The notes beneath the pieces were generated by a model, which did not search any database, was not told where the DNA came from, and saw only the letters and a list, made by a program, of their open reading frames with translations. The translations under genes and the position numbers were made by a program. Source: Artocarpus heterophyllus (Eukaryota; Streptophyta; Magnoliopsida; Rosales; Moraceae). From it: a stretch of 64,000 nt of DNA. Positions 46,681 through 57,902 of the stretch are shown here, in pieces (position 1 is the stretch's first letter; every line of letters starts with the position of its first letter). The DNA lies in NCBI GenBank assembly GCA_025403435.1, contig CM046354.1, forward strand, positions 19,718,424 through 19,782,423. The letters are read 5' to 3'.

Positions 46681-49600
46681 ATGTCACTTCAACTTGCTAA
46701 TCACACAATCAAGCATTCAAGAGGCATTGTGGAGGATGTATTAGTTAAGGTTGACAAGTTTATGTTTCCTGCAGATTTTGTTGTCTTAGAAATGAAGGAG
46801 GATCATGAGGTCCCACTTATTCTAGTTCGTCCTTTTCTAACAACAGGAAGAATCTTGATTGATGTGCAACAAGGAAAATTAATTCTCAGGGTTCAAGATG
46901 ATCAAGTGACCTTTAATGTGTTTGAATCAATGAAATATCCTTCCATTGATGAATCTTGTTTTAGAATTGACATTGTTGACAAATTGGTGTCTAAAGTTTT
47001 TTAGGAAAATGCTTTTAAGGACCCACTTGAAGCTTGACAGGCCACCCCAAAGCCCAAACCATCGATTGAAGAGTCTCCAATTCTTGAACTCGAACCCTTA
47101 CCTTCTTACTTAAAATATACTTATTTAGATGGTAAATCCTCACTATCTGTAATAATTTCTTCTTCGTTAACAGGATTGATGGACGGAAAATTATTGAGGG
47201 TTTTACGAGAACACAAAGGCGCAATTGGTTGGAACATAGCAGACATAAAAGGAATAAGCCCTTCCATCTGCATGCACAAAATTCTCATGGAGGAGCAATA
47301 CAAACCTGTCATTCAACCCCAAAGGTGTCTAAATCAAAAAATGCAAGAAGTGGTGAAAGTTGAGGTAATCAAACTATTGGATGCTGGGATCATTTATCCC
47401 ATATCTGATAGTTCTTGGGTAACTCATGTTCAAGTTGTGCCAAAGAAGGGAGGTATGATGGTTCAAAAAAATAATAACGATGAATTAATTCCCACTAGAA
47501 CAGTTACAGGGTAGCGTGTGCGTATGAACTATAGAAAATTAAATGATGCCACTGGGAAAGATCATTTTCCTTTACCATATCAAATGTTAGAAAGACTTGT
47601 ATGGCATGGGTTTTATTGTTTTCTTGATGGTTATTCTGGGTATAATCAAATTCCTATTACACCTGAAGATCAAGAAAAAACCACATTCACTTGCCCCTAT
47701 GGCACCTTTACTTTTAGAAGGATGCCTTTTGGTCTTTGTAATGCACCTGCCACATTTCAACGTTGTATGATGGCCATTTTTTCTAACATAGTTGAGATAT
47801 TTAGTGAAATTTTCATGGATGATTTCTCTGTTTTTGGCTCATCATTTGATGCATGCTTACATAATTTGGTTTTGGTGTTGTAGAGATGTGAGGAAACTAA
47901 TCTTGTTTTAAATTGGGAAAAGTGTCATTTTATGGTGCAGGAAGGAATTGTGCTTGGACACAAAATCTCGAAAGACGGTATAAAAGTTGATAGAGCCAAA
48001 GTGGAGGTTATTGCAAAATTGCCTCCACCCACATTCGTCAAACTTGTGCACGGATTCTTGGGGCATGCTAGATTTTATATGCGATTTATAAAAGATTTTT
48101 CTAAAATTGCTAGACCTTTGTCCAACTTGTTGGTTAAAGATGCTCCATTTGTCTTTTCTGATGAATGTTTGCAGGCATTTAACACATTAAAGGAAAAGCT
48201 TGTGTCAGCACCTGTCATGGCAGCACCAGATTGGGATTTACCATTTGAGCTCATGTGTGATGCAAGTGATTTAGCAGTTGGAGCAGTGCTGGGCTAACAA
48301 AAGAATGGAATTTTTTAAACTATATACTCCGCTAGTCGGACCTTGTCAGGAGCACAACTAAATTACACAACAACTGAAAAGGAACTTCTGGCGGTAGTTT
48401 TTGCTTTTGATAAATTTCGTTCTTATTTGATTGGTTCAAAAGTAGTTGTTTACTCTGATCATTCTGCTATGAAATACTTACTTGAAAGGAAGGAATCCAA
48501 GCCTAGGTTAATCAGGTGGATCTTGTTGCTTCAAGAGTTTGATTTGGAGATCAAGGATAAGAAGGGAATTGAGAACCTAGTTGCAGATCATTTATCCAGA
48601 ATTCCTAATCATGATGAAGTAGGTAGCCCAATTCTGGAGGAATTCCTTGATGAGCAGGTATTCTCTATCAAATCCACACGAGCCCTCTAGTATGCTGATT
48701 TGGTAAATTTTTTAGCAAGTAATGTTCTACCCCCTGATTTGTCATATCAACAAAAGAAAAAATTCTTTTCTGACGTTAAACACTATTTTTGGGAAGAACA
48801 TTTCTTGTTTAAAGTTTGCACAGATCAAGTGATAAGAAGATGTGTTCCTAAGGATGAAATGGTAAGTATTTTATAACTTTGCCTTGATGGAGAGGCTGGT
48901 GGTCACTTTAGTGGTTCCAAAACTGCTGCTAAAGTGTTATAATCTGGTTTTTATTGGCCCACACTTTTTAAAGATGCACACTTCTATGTAGCCTCTTGCG
49001 ATAGATGTCAAAGAATAGGAAATATCTCTAGGAAAAATGAGATTGCTTTAAACAACATTACTGTGTGGAACTATTTGATGTTTGCGGTATTGATTTCATG
49101 GGACCATTTCCACCTTCATTTGGGAATGAATACATCTTAGTGGCCATAGAGTACGTATCTAAGTGGGTAGAGGCAACTACTGTACCAACAAATGATACTA
49201 GGGTAGTGGTTAAATTCTTGAAAAAGAACATCTTTACCCAATTTGGCACCCCTACGGCAATCATAAGTGATCAAGGATCACATTTTAGCAGCAAGCAATT
49301 TGAGGCATTGTTGGGAAAATATGGGGCTACACATAAGGTAGCGCTAGCTTATCACCCTCAAACTATTGGTCAGGTAGAAATTTCTAATAGAGAAATCAAG
49401 AGGATTTTAGAAAAAACAATGAATGCCTCTAGGAGGGATTGGTCTATAAAATTAGATGATGCACTTTGAGCCTATAGGACTGCATTTAAAACTCCTATTG
49501 GTATGTCCCCTTTTAGGTTAGTGTTTGGAAAAGCATGTCACCTACCAATGGAGCTAGAACATAGGGCTTATTGGGCAATTAAATTTTTGAACTTTGATGC

Positions 49601-49826
49601 ACAGTTGACAGGTGAGGCTAGGTTGTTGCAACTAAATGAGTTGGATGAATTTCGGCTCGATGCTTATGAGAATGCAAAGCTTTACAAGGAGAAAACTAAA
49701 AGATGGCATGATAAGCACATTCTTAGGAAAGATTTCAAAGTCGGTCAACAGGTGTTACTCTATAACTCTCACCTTAAATTGTTCCTAGGTAAGTTAAAGT
49801 CTAGGTGGTCCGGACCCTTACAGTAA
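46681..49826 (+). pseudogene. Athila pol: protease C-terminus, RT, RNase H, integrase (many stops)
   Basis: Protease C-terminal part 46681-47003 (IVEDVLVKVDKF, VPLILVRPFL). RT from about 47176 with MNYRKLND, FLDGYSGYNQI, the catalytic FMDD at 47812-47823 and LGHKISKDGI. RNase H 48150-48640 ([33 protein letters not shown]). Integrase zinc finger about 48900-49020 (H..H, CDRCQR) and core with [19 protein letters not shown] and [11 protein letters not shown] (D, D, E). In-frame stops at about 47512, 47881, 48295, 48688, 48874, 48940 and 49467 are mostly single changes (TGG or CAG/CAA to a stop), typical of methylated-cytosine decay. Inactive. Confidence 0.92.
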
Positions 49827-50766
49827 CACAAGTTTTTCCATCTAGAGCAATCGAAGTTACACATGACACCAAAGGTACATTTAAGGTGAATGGCCATCGT
49901 TTGAAGCCTTACTTTGGTGGTGGTTTTGGCAGGGATAAAACCATCATCAAGCTACAATCTCCTACAAAGTAATGTCTGAGAAAGTCTGGCTGACTACTAT
50001 AAAGCAAGTGCTTCTTAGGAGGCAACCCAAGCACGATTTTTTTATCATGTCATTCAAAAATAAATAAATAAATAAATAAATAAAAATAAAAAGTTATTTT
50101 TGTATCTGAAAGTTTTTATTGTATTTATTTAATTTGTTTTAGGTCATCGAGTCAACAAGGGAGCTCAATCAGGCAAAATGTTATGCAATTCATGTCCTTG
50201 GCAGACAACAAGCGCCACAGCCCTTAGAAATGAGAGCCGCGGCATTCCATTGGGAAGCAATTGGCAAAGTTCAAGTTTTTATAAAAAAAAAGAGAAAAGA
50301 AGAAGTTCAAACACGAAAATGGACAGAGGCTAAGCATCCCAGCACCATCATTTGAGCGTTGCAACGCCCTAAACAAAAAGAGAACTCGCTTGCGGCACCA
50401 TAAAACCAGCGCCAAGGTGCTGATTTGAAAAAGGCTCCTTAAATCAACACAACCACCAACTTTCCCTCACTCTTCAATTTTCTTTTTCTCTCTCTAAACC
50501 CTTTCTCTCTAACGCTCCAATTCTCTCCTATAATTCTCAATCCTCAAGTTTCAATTCTCAACATTTTAGGGCGCAACATTCACAAGATTTTCAATTTTTT
50601 TTTATCAAGTAAGTCAATAATCTGTCTTTATTTTTATCTTTGTTTTAGTGTCATAAATATTGAACCCCATAGGCTTAGAGGTTTTAAATTTAGGATTGGT
50701 GTGAAATTTGTGTTGCTTGATGTGCTTTAGATTTTTAGAGTAGGTTAGTGCAGTTTTAGTGAGAGT
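49827..50766 (+). other. spacer between pol and the third ORF of the Athila-like element
   Basis: It holds the end of pol (degraded to about 49972), a (AAAT)n run at about 50060-50090, and units of the AGCGCC/GCGGC type at 50210-50420 (AGCGCCACAG, AGAGCCGCGGC, AGCGCCAAGGTGC) related to those in the LTR. A CT-rich stretch at 50460-50530 precedes the third ORF. Confidence 0.5.
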
Positions 50767-51861
50767 TTGTTGTTTAAAGTTAGTGTAAAAAAAACAAAAA
50801 AAAAACTAAAAAATTTGTCTCAAAAGCGTTCACGATCTGTGGCCTCAACATCCAACCCATCCTATCGCTTCGTAAGTGAAGCTGCTCGAAAAAGACACAA
50901 TGATGCCATCGTTGAGAAAACTGTAGTACCAGAACGGGGGTTAGACTTTAGTGATGGCTTTTCTATAGTATTTTTTAATATGGTTTTGAAAAGAGGGTGG
51001 AGAAAATTTCTTAAGCAACCAGAGGCAGCTGTAGTCCCACTTGTTCGGAAATTTTATGCTAATGTTTCAGAGCATACTAACCTCTAGGTAAGTGTACGAG
51101 GTACAATGGTTCATTTTGATAAAATGACCATTAATAGGCATTATGGGCTCCATAATATTGATAATGATGAATATTATAAATACTTAAGTGAACACTTGGA
51201 TTTTAAGGAAGTTCTTGACACAGTGGCTACTCCAAGCACCACTTGGAAATTAACACAGGGGGTGAAGCGGTGTCTTTTCCCTCCTCCGCGTTAAACAGGG
51301 AGTACAAAGCTTGGTTGTATTTTATTGCTGCTAAATTAATGTATGTAATGCATTTCTCTAATGTTACCGAGGACAGAGCTGCCTTGTTATTTGCAATTGT
51401 TACAGGTAAAACGATTGATGTGGGAAAAGTTATTCAAGATAGCATTCTTAGAACCGCTATGGGTTCCACGACTGGTGGTTTTGGGTCACTCCTCCCTCAT
51501 CACCAGACTGTGCATCGACGCTAGAGTCTCGTTCGACCAAGGAGAAGAATTATTACAACTAATGAAAATCATCAATAGAAAGGTTATGGGAAGTTTCTGT
51601 GACCAAAATGTACATCCTCAGCCTCGACAAGACACTGGTGCTTCTTCTGCAAGCCAACCCTCACATCCCGACCAAGTCAATCCTACAGTTCAACCACCTA
51701 TTGTACCTGCCTCGGAGTTACCAATTAGTGATCGCTTGCGTCATTTGAAACTAGGCCTGGAATATAATATTGCCATGACACGGGCAATTGCTCAACACTT
51801 GGGCATGGACGAATCTCAACTTCCACCGCCACCGCATTTTCCTGATCACCATGAGCCTTGA
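50767..51861 (+). pseudogene. third ORF of the Athila-like element (plant transposon-protein domain)
   Basis: Fragments in shifting frames: 50767-51087 (ARKRHNDAIVEKTVVPERGL, VPLVRKFYANVSEHTNL), 51106-51294 (INRHYGLHNIDNDEYYKYL), 51243-51524 (EYKAWLYFIAAKLM, AALLFAIVTGKTIDVGKVI) and 51361-51861 (a proline-rich tail). The pattern matches the 'putative plant transposon protein' domain found downstream of pol in Athila elements. I see no transmembrane segment of the kind expected of an envelope protein. One TAG at 51087 and two frame changes break it. Function is unknown. Confidence 0.7.
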
Positions 51862-53443
51862 TTTCACTTTCAATATTTATTTCATTAGTTAGGTTTTCTT
51901 TTCATTCTTAAATTATTAAGGTTTTTGCTTTTGTTTTCTTTGTTGTCTAGGTCACTTCTTGGAGTCTTGTAGCTGTTGCGAGTCAAATTGGCTTCATTCA
52001 TTGCTCAAGGTGTTTCCCTTACCTTTTCTCCTTTCTTATTTATACATTAAGGGCAATGCTTTATTTAGTTTGGTGGGGGGGACGGGGGGAAACAAAATTT
52101 TTTTGTTATGTTTGTTATGTTAAAAATTTTGTTAACTCTTTTTGAAACTTGAAGTGATACATACCTACAATGATGAATCTGGATATGATTGAATCCTTTA
52201 TTTGGATGTCCTGAAATTCTTTGGGGGGTACAATTTTTTGTTTAAACATGTGATGGATTTGTTATATAATTCTAATTCTGAATTTATGATCCATTTATTG
52301 AGCACGGGAATCTTGAATTTTTGAATTGTGGGTATGTCCAGCTAATGTTCCCCCATGTTTTAGAATTCATCTGATTTTCTCTCGAGGTGAAATCCTAGGT
52401 TACATATGATTGAAAACATGATTTAGGCCATTTTTGGATCGTTTGAGCCTTTCAAGCCAACCTTGGTTATGCATCCCTAGTCACCCCGTTGAGCCTTGAT
52501 ACAGATTCCATTACTTCTTTGTCACCCACATTTGTCACACAGCCAAAAATTATACCCAGTCCCACACCCCTGAACATGTTGATTTCTAAGGTGTTTTGAG
52601 CATATTTGGGAGGTAGGGTGGAGCAGGGGAGTTGTTGAGTTGTTATTTGAAGTATAGAAGTTTTAGAGTTTGTCGTTGGATTAATTTTGCTATTTGAGGG
52701 ATCTTATCAATTTTTATTTCTTTTATTCAAAAAAAAAAAAAGAAAGAAAAAGAAGAAAAAAGAAAAATAAAAAAAGAAAAAAAAAACAACAACAATAGCA
52801 CAAAACCAAAAAAGAGGTTGGAACAGCAAGTGTGAATGATTAAGGTAACAAAAGTCAGTAAATGAGTGCACTTGAGGGCGATGGAGTGAGCTTGGGGATA
52901 GGGTCTAAAAAGTGATATTGGTTAGGAGTTGAATGGTTTGAAGGAGAAGAGTAAGTGTTGATTGTATAGTTGAAGTGGTTGAAAAGTGTACAACCAAGGG
53001 TGAACTTTAACTGGAGTCTAGAAATCAACCTGGGAGGGGTGAATTGAGCCTAAAATTGACTTTTATCTTACCTTTAGCCCAACCTTACGTTACAAACTTA
53101 ATAAAGCCCAAATGATTTTTAGTTGGATGATTAGCCTACATTAGTGGAGAGACGAATGAAAGGTGAACCTATGAAACATGTTTCTCTATGCAACTCATCA
53201 AAGCTTCTCATAGTAATGTGGATGTTGCTGGACTGCATACAATTTGAAAAGAATAGATAACACACACATAATGGGTCATGGAATTAGAATTAGTCTTAAA
53301 TAGCAAATCGATCTCAATGTTTGGATGGAATTTGTTCTTTTCTTTGAATTATGGGATAGAAAAATTTTGGAGGACATCTTGAAGGATTTGTTGTTCTATG
53401 TTTGTATGATTTCTTGGTTTTGCTCAAGGACTAGCAAAAGTTA
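51862..53443 (+). other. noncoding 3' region of the Athila-like element
   Basis: No coding signal. It contains a run of G at about 52075-52089 and a purine (A/G) tract at about 52729-52790. The polypurine tract follows. Confidence 0.6.
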
Positions 53444-53456
53444 GTTTGGGGGGTTT
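53444..53456 (+). other. polypurine tract of the Athila-like element
   Basis: GTTTGGGGGGTTT directly before the 3' LTR. Confidence 0.7.
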
Positions 53457-54779
53457 TGATAACTCTAGTTTAGAGAGTTATTTGGTCAACTTTTAGTTAG
53501 TGAATCTTGCAATGATCTTGAGAAAAATCACATGAAACACCCATTTTTATAAAGGTTTGCCTTTAATGTTGTAAGGGAGCACGAGCACAAGAAAATGGAG
53601 AAAAAAATTGCAAATCAAGCACAAATAGGGAACTTCTTGGCAGAAGAGAAGCACTACGGCGCCCAAAAAACCAGCTCCGCGGCGCCCGAGTTTGGCCTGC
53701 TTATACATTCTTGGGCAGAGAACCAGCACCGCGGCATTGGAATTGGAGCGCCGCAGCGCTACAATGAAAAAGAAGACAACACTGTAGTGATAGAAAAGAG
53801 AGCCGCGGCACCAACTGCGATTCTGATGCATGATTTCTGGACGTGAAACGAGGGTTTAGTTAACTTAAGAGTAGTATAAATAGAAACGATATAATTATCA
53901 AAGGACATCTAGAGTTTTTATTTTTCAGAGCATTGTTTACTTTTCTTAGGAGCCGTCAAGCAATCCGGAGTCAGAAGTGAGAGATTAGTGACAGAATTTT
54001 TTGTTCTCTTAACTCTTGATGTTTGATTCAATTAAATTTTTAGTTTTTATTTCTTTCAATTATGTTCTAATTTTCTTAGTTAGGGCTATGATGTAGCCTA
54101 ATCATGACGATGTGAATTTCATATTCATTTATGCACCATAATTGATTTTATTCATGTGAGTTATTTGTTATTATGCTTAATGCTTTTGAATGATTAGCTA
54201 CTATTTAAATGATCTGATGTGCATGTTTAAAACTGAGAAGGGAGAATTATGCAAACACTTCGTGTAACATATAACCATGAATTAAATATGGATAGAGATA
54301 TACCATATTATTTGTGTGACTTTACTTAGAAAATTCATGAATCTTAATGCACTCATATTTATTTAAATTCACATAGAGATATAGTGAGTTAATAAACTGA
54401 GTAGATTTGCCATACTTAGAGATAGGATAGTAAATAATTTAGAAATTTCTTGCATCACATGTGTATTGTCAATTGGGTTGCATAATTTTATGAAATTCAT
54501 ATCTAGTGATTTTGGTGAAATCGGATGCCTTAACGCTTAATTCTCATTGGTTTTAATCCCTCAATTCACTTATATTCTTTTCTAAAATTAGTTTCAGTTT
54601 TAGTATTATACCTAGTTTCATTTCACTTTCAATCGATTTGCTAGATAAATTCTAGGGTTAATCCAATTTTAGTGTTTAATTAGGTTATTATACAACAGTC
54701 CCTATGAGACGATACCCGTACTCAGTACTTTACTATTTGATCGATAACGTGCACTTGCATTTGTGAATTTTATCGAATA
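53457..54779 (+). repeat. 3' LTR of the Athila-like element
   Basis: TATAAATAG at 53875-53883. At 53651-53812, 60-220 bp upstream, lie GCGCC/GCGGC units better preserved than in the 5' LTR (CTCCGCGGCGCCC, GGAGCGCCGCAGCGCT, AGAGCCGCGGCAC). Confidence 0.93.
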
Positions 54780-55328
54780 GATATGTTATGGACAATTATC
54801 TTATTGAAACTTCGTAATTTTATATAGTTTGAGAGTGTATCTTTAAGCTTTTAGTAAAATAACCTTAGAGCTAATAATTATAAAATATGTATCTAGGATA
54901 TTGTATTTTATAGTTACAGGACCTTGAACAATATATATCTATCGGGTCCCCTTTGTTAGCCCATAATTAATCTTGTAATGATATGACGTGATTTTCCTAC
55001 ATATTGGTAACTTATGTTAAATTATTAGATTAGCTAAAATTTGAGTTAATTGGATTTAATAATTCAAATTAGTTTATTGGTTGAATTAATTTTGTAAATT
55101 AATTCAAGATAAACATATTAAATTATTTGGATAATATTTTATTCGTATGGGTTTATCAGTATATAACTATTTTAATCAAATAACTTTTTTGTCAGGTTAT
55201 TTGAATTAAAATTGAGGCTCTATATAGGATGCCTGGATTAAATAAGATAGGATTTATCCAATTGGTTGAGATTGGATCTATCAGATCAGCTTAAGGAGTT
55301 CGAATTCGATTCAAACTCCAATGTTGCA

Positions 55329-55380
55329 ACTACACAGTCGACCGCGATACGCTAGCTGTAGTCGATCGCGATAGCTAGAG
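55329..55380. repeat. distinct array in the outer LTR
   Basis: GTCGACCGCGATACGCTAGC and GTCGATCGCGATAGCTAG form two near-identical units. They occupy the place held by CGGCCTGCCGAT-type units in the related LTRs. Pre-insertion distance to TATAAATAG (57504-57512) is about 100 bp. Confidence 0.8.
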
Positions 55381-55456
55381 TCAGATTCTGCTTTACATGT
55401 TTTTACTATGAAACTGATCCAAATTCAAATTTTGAGGCCTAATCTGATAATGATTA

Positions 55457-57476
55457 TGTTAGACATATGTGCCCTAAGGAGTAAAACTGTAATATGTTTT
55501 TGGAGACATTTTTATCAACAAAGAATTTATTTATTATTAATATATCAAACATTGTCCTCTTTACGTTCATATTTGTTGAATGTATATTAAGCAAACAAAA
55601 ATTTGAGACTGTCGGTCTAAACCTTTAAAAATTGGGCATATGATGGACAGATTATGTAGAAGACACGATTCTTAAGGTCATGGTCTAAATCATAAGATCC
55701 GCAATCGAGGGAATAAAGTTGGGCCCTTTATTTATGTAAAGATTGTTATGTTGTCTATATCCCTATTAGGAGATGGTTTGCCTTGACCATCGGAGGTGAA
55801 CTCCATGAATAGAAACATTAGCACGTTGTCATAGGTGACGATGTGTTGGATCAGGACATAAAGTGAATTGATTTGCATTAATAATTCTGTCTCGGTAAAT
55901 CGATTCACTTTAGACAATCATTTGTATTGTATCTTAATCCTGAGATGAATAATGGGCCCGTTGTCTCGACTTGTGTCTTTTGATGTGCCAAAGGGTGACA
56001 CCCACATCTCAATAGTGGTATGCATACCAGAACGTTGGAGGCATGACTCTTGATAGCGTAGACTTGTTATTCATAGATATGGAATCCATAGCTCCTCTTT
56101 AGGAGTAGTGATATCCTCTTATATGCGTTATCCTATAATTGAAAAACTAGAGCGCTCAACCATTTAGATGCATAGGTGTAACCGAATGGTATACTGTCTT
56201 TCGATGGTAAGTTTTTCGATGGTGAGATAATGGAACGTAAGATAAAAATAATCGGGAAGGTAAGAGAGAACTTGTCCTTAAGCCAGTTATGGATAATCTT
56301 TTGGGGATGTGATACACTATGGAGAATTAGCTATACGAGCTTCGTAATTCTATATAGTTTGAGAGTGCACTCCAACCTTTTAGTGGAGTAGCGTTGGAAT
56401 TGATAATTATGAAATATATATCTGGGATATTGGGTTTCGTAATTATCGGGAGCTTGAACTATATAGGTCCATTTGGTCCCCTTTGTTAGCTCATAAAATC
56501 CTGTAACAATACGGCGTGCTTTTTCAATAATTAGTAACTTATGTCAGATTTATTAGATTGGTTGAAATTTGGAAGAATCAAATAATTTATATTTGTTTAT
56601 CGGTTGAATTAATTTTGTGACAAAATTAATTCAAGATAAACTTGTTGAATTATTGTGATCGGATAATTCTTGTCTGTTTATCAGTTGATTTAATTTTGAA
56701 TAAATTAAATCAAGATAAACTTGTAGAATTATTAGGAATTCATTTATTTTCCTAGAGATTATCTAGATAAAGTTGTTTTAATTAGATAACTTCTCTATTG
56801 GGTTATTTGAATTAAAACTGAGACTTTATCCTATGGAATCTCGGGTTGAAAATAAAAGATTCATTGAGATTTTTTTTCGGTAGTTTCGCATACTGATCAT
56901 TAAGTTTGGCCTGTTAATGGGGCAAGTTCGCCTGTCAATGGGGTAGATGGGCCTACCGATGCGCGAAAAAAAGATCACGTATTTTTACACATATTTCATC
57001 ATATATTGATCCGAATTTGATTCTGTTTTGAATTTTTGAGACCTTATCTGATAAGAACTGACCCTAGACCTAACCTCTGTAAATAGGGAGTAAGTCTCTT
57101 GAGTTATTTAGATCAATTGAGAGATTAAGAATGATACTCTACTGGTAAGAATCTGAAACTCCCTGAGAGCTCTTGTTCACAAATCACGAACATTAGCTTT
57201 AGGTTCTCTCAATTAGTAGGAAGGAGAGTCACCTGGAGGAAAAGCTGTACGTGTGAGGCTACACTCACTCCGATCGTGGATAGAGAATAGCAAAGAAGAC
57301 CAATTGGTTAAGGCTATTCTAGAATGTTACTTCTCTTCACGAATTGCGAGAGTTCTTCGGCATTCAAAGGTTAGTAAGATTTAGTTAATTTATGCATATA
57401 GCGTGTCAAACTTGTGTTTTAGAAAATACTCTGATATAAAATTTTTAAAATTTCACTGTGTACTATTTTTCTAACA
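55457..57476 (+). repeat. solo LTR nested in the outer LTR (third insertion)
   Basis: It starts TGTTAGACATATGTGCCC and ends TTTTTCTAACA; 2020 bp, flanked by GATTA at 55452-55456 and 57477-57481. The array before its decayed TATA (TGTAAATAG near 57077) is of the GGCCTGTTAATGGGGC type (56880-56968). It is the same family as the LTR it interrupts. Confidence 0.93.
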
Positions 57477-57902
57477 GATTAACCCCAGGTCCGACTACTA
57501 TAAATAGGGGGTGAGTTTTCTTTGTTATTCAGATCACTTTAGAAGCAAAGGTGAGTATTCTAGTATGAGAAATTTTGAAACTCCCAAAGAGTAATTGTTT
57601 AACATTAGGGACCTTAGCTCTTAGTTTTCTCTAGTGGTTGGAAGGAGAGTCATCAGAGGAAAAGCTGTACGACGTGCGATCACCCGCATTCCGATCGTAG
57701 ATAGAGAATAGCAAATAAGACCAGTTGGTTGAGGCTTTTCTTTGATGTTCTTCTCTTTACAGATTGCTGCTGCTTTTTGGTTCACAAAAGAGGTTAGTAA
57801 AATCTGTTATTAATTTATGTATTTAGCATGTCAAACTTGTGTTTTGGAAATTACTTTAATTTAAAATTCTTAAAATTCTGCTTCATACTTGTTTTTCTAA
57901 CA

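Larger units (their letters stand above)
43439..54779 (+). mobile_element. Athila-like Ty3/gypsy element with inverted gag, inactive
   Basis: An 11,341-bp element with LTRs at 43439-44760 and 53457-54779 (1322 and 1323 bp), beginning TGATAACTCTAG and ending TTTATCGAACA or ...GAATA. Target duplication GATAT at 43434-43438 and 54780-54784. A tRNA-Asp type primer site follows the 5' LTR and a polypurine tract precedes the 3' LTR. The internal order is leader, gag plus half of protease on the minus strand (44932-46680), pol on the plus strand (46681-49826), a spacer, and a third open region (50767-51861). Many stops make it inactive, and the LTRs differ at many sites, so it is older than the copia element at 34433. 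Confidence 0.93.
40494..57902 (+). repeat. outermost 2-kb copia-type LTR, split into four pieces by three insertions
   Basis: The pieces are 40494-40828, 42918-43438, 54785-55456 and 57482-57902, which join in order to one LTR of about 1.95 kb. It starts TGTTAGACATAGG and ends TTTTTCTAACA. Breaks are explained by a solo LTR (TSD GACTC), an Athila-like element (TSD GATAT) and another solo LTR (TSD GATTA). The flanks AAGAT (40489-40493) and ATTAT (57903-57907) do not match, so this LTR is not a simple solo insertion. Its array upstream of TATA differs from its relatives (55329-55380). Confidence 0.88.

Noticed and set aside
51862..53443. Envelope-like gene after the third ORF of the Athila-like element
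   Set aside because: No open frame with a signal peptide or membrane segment is visible.
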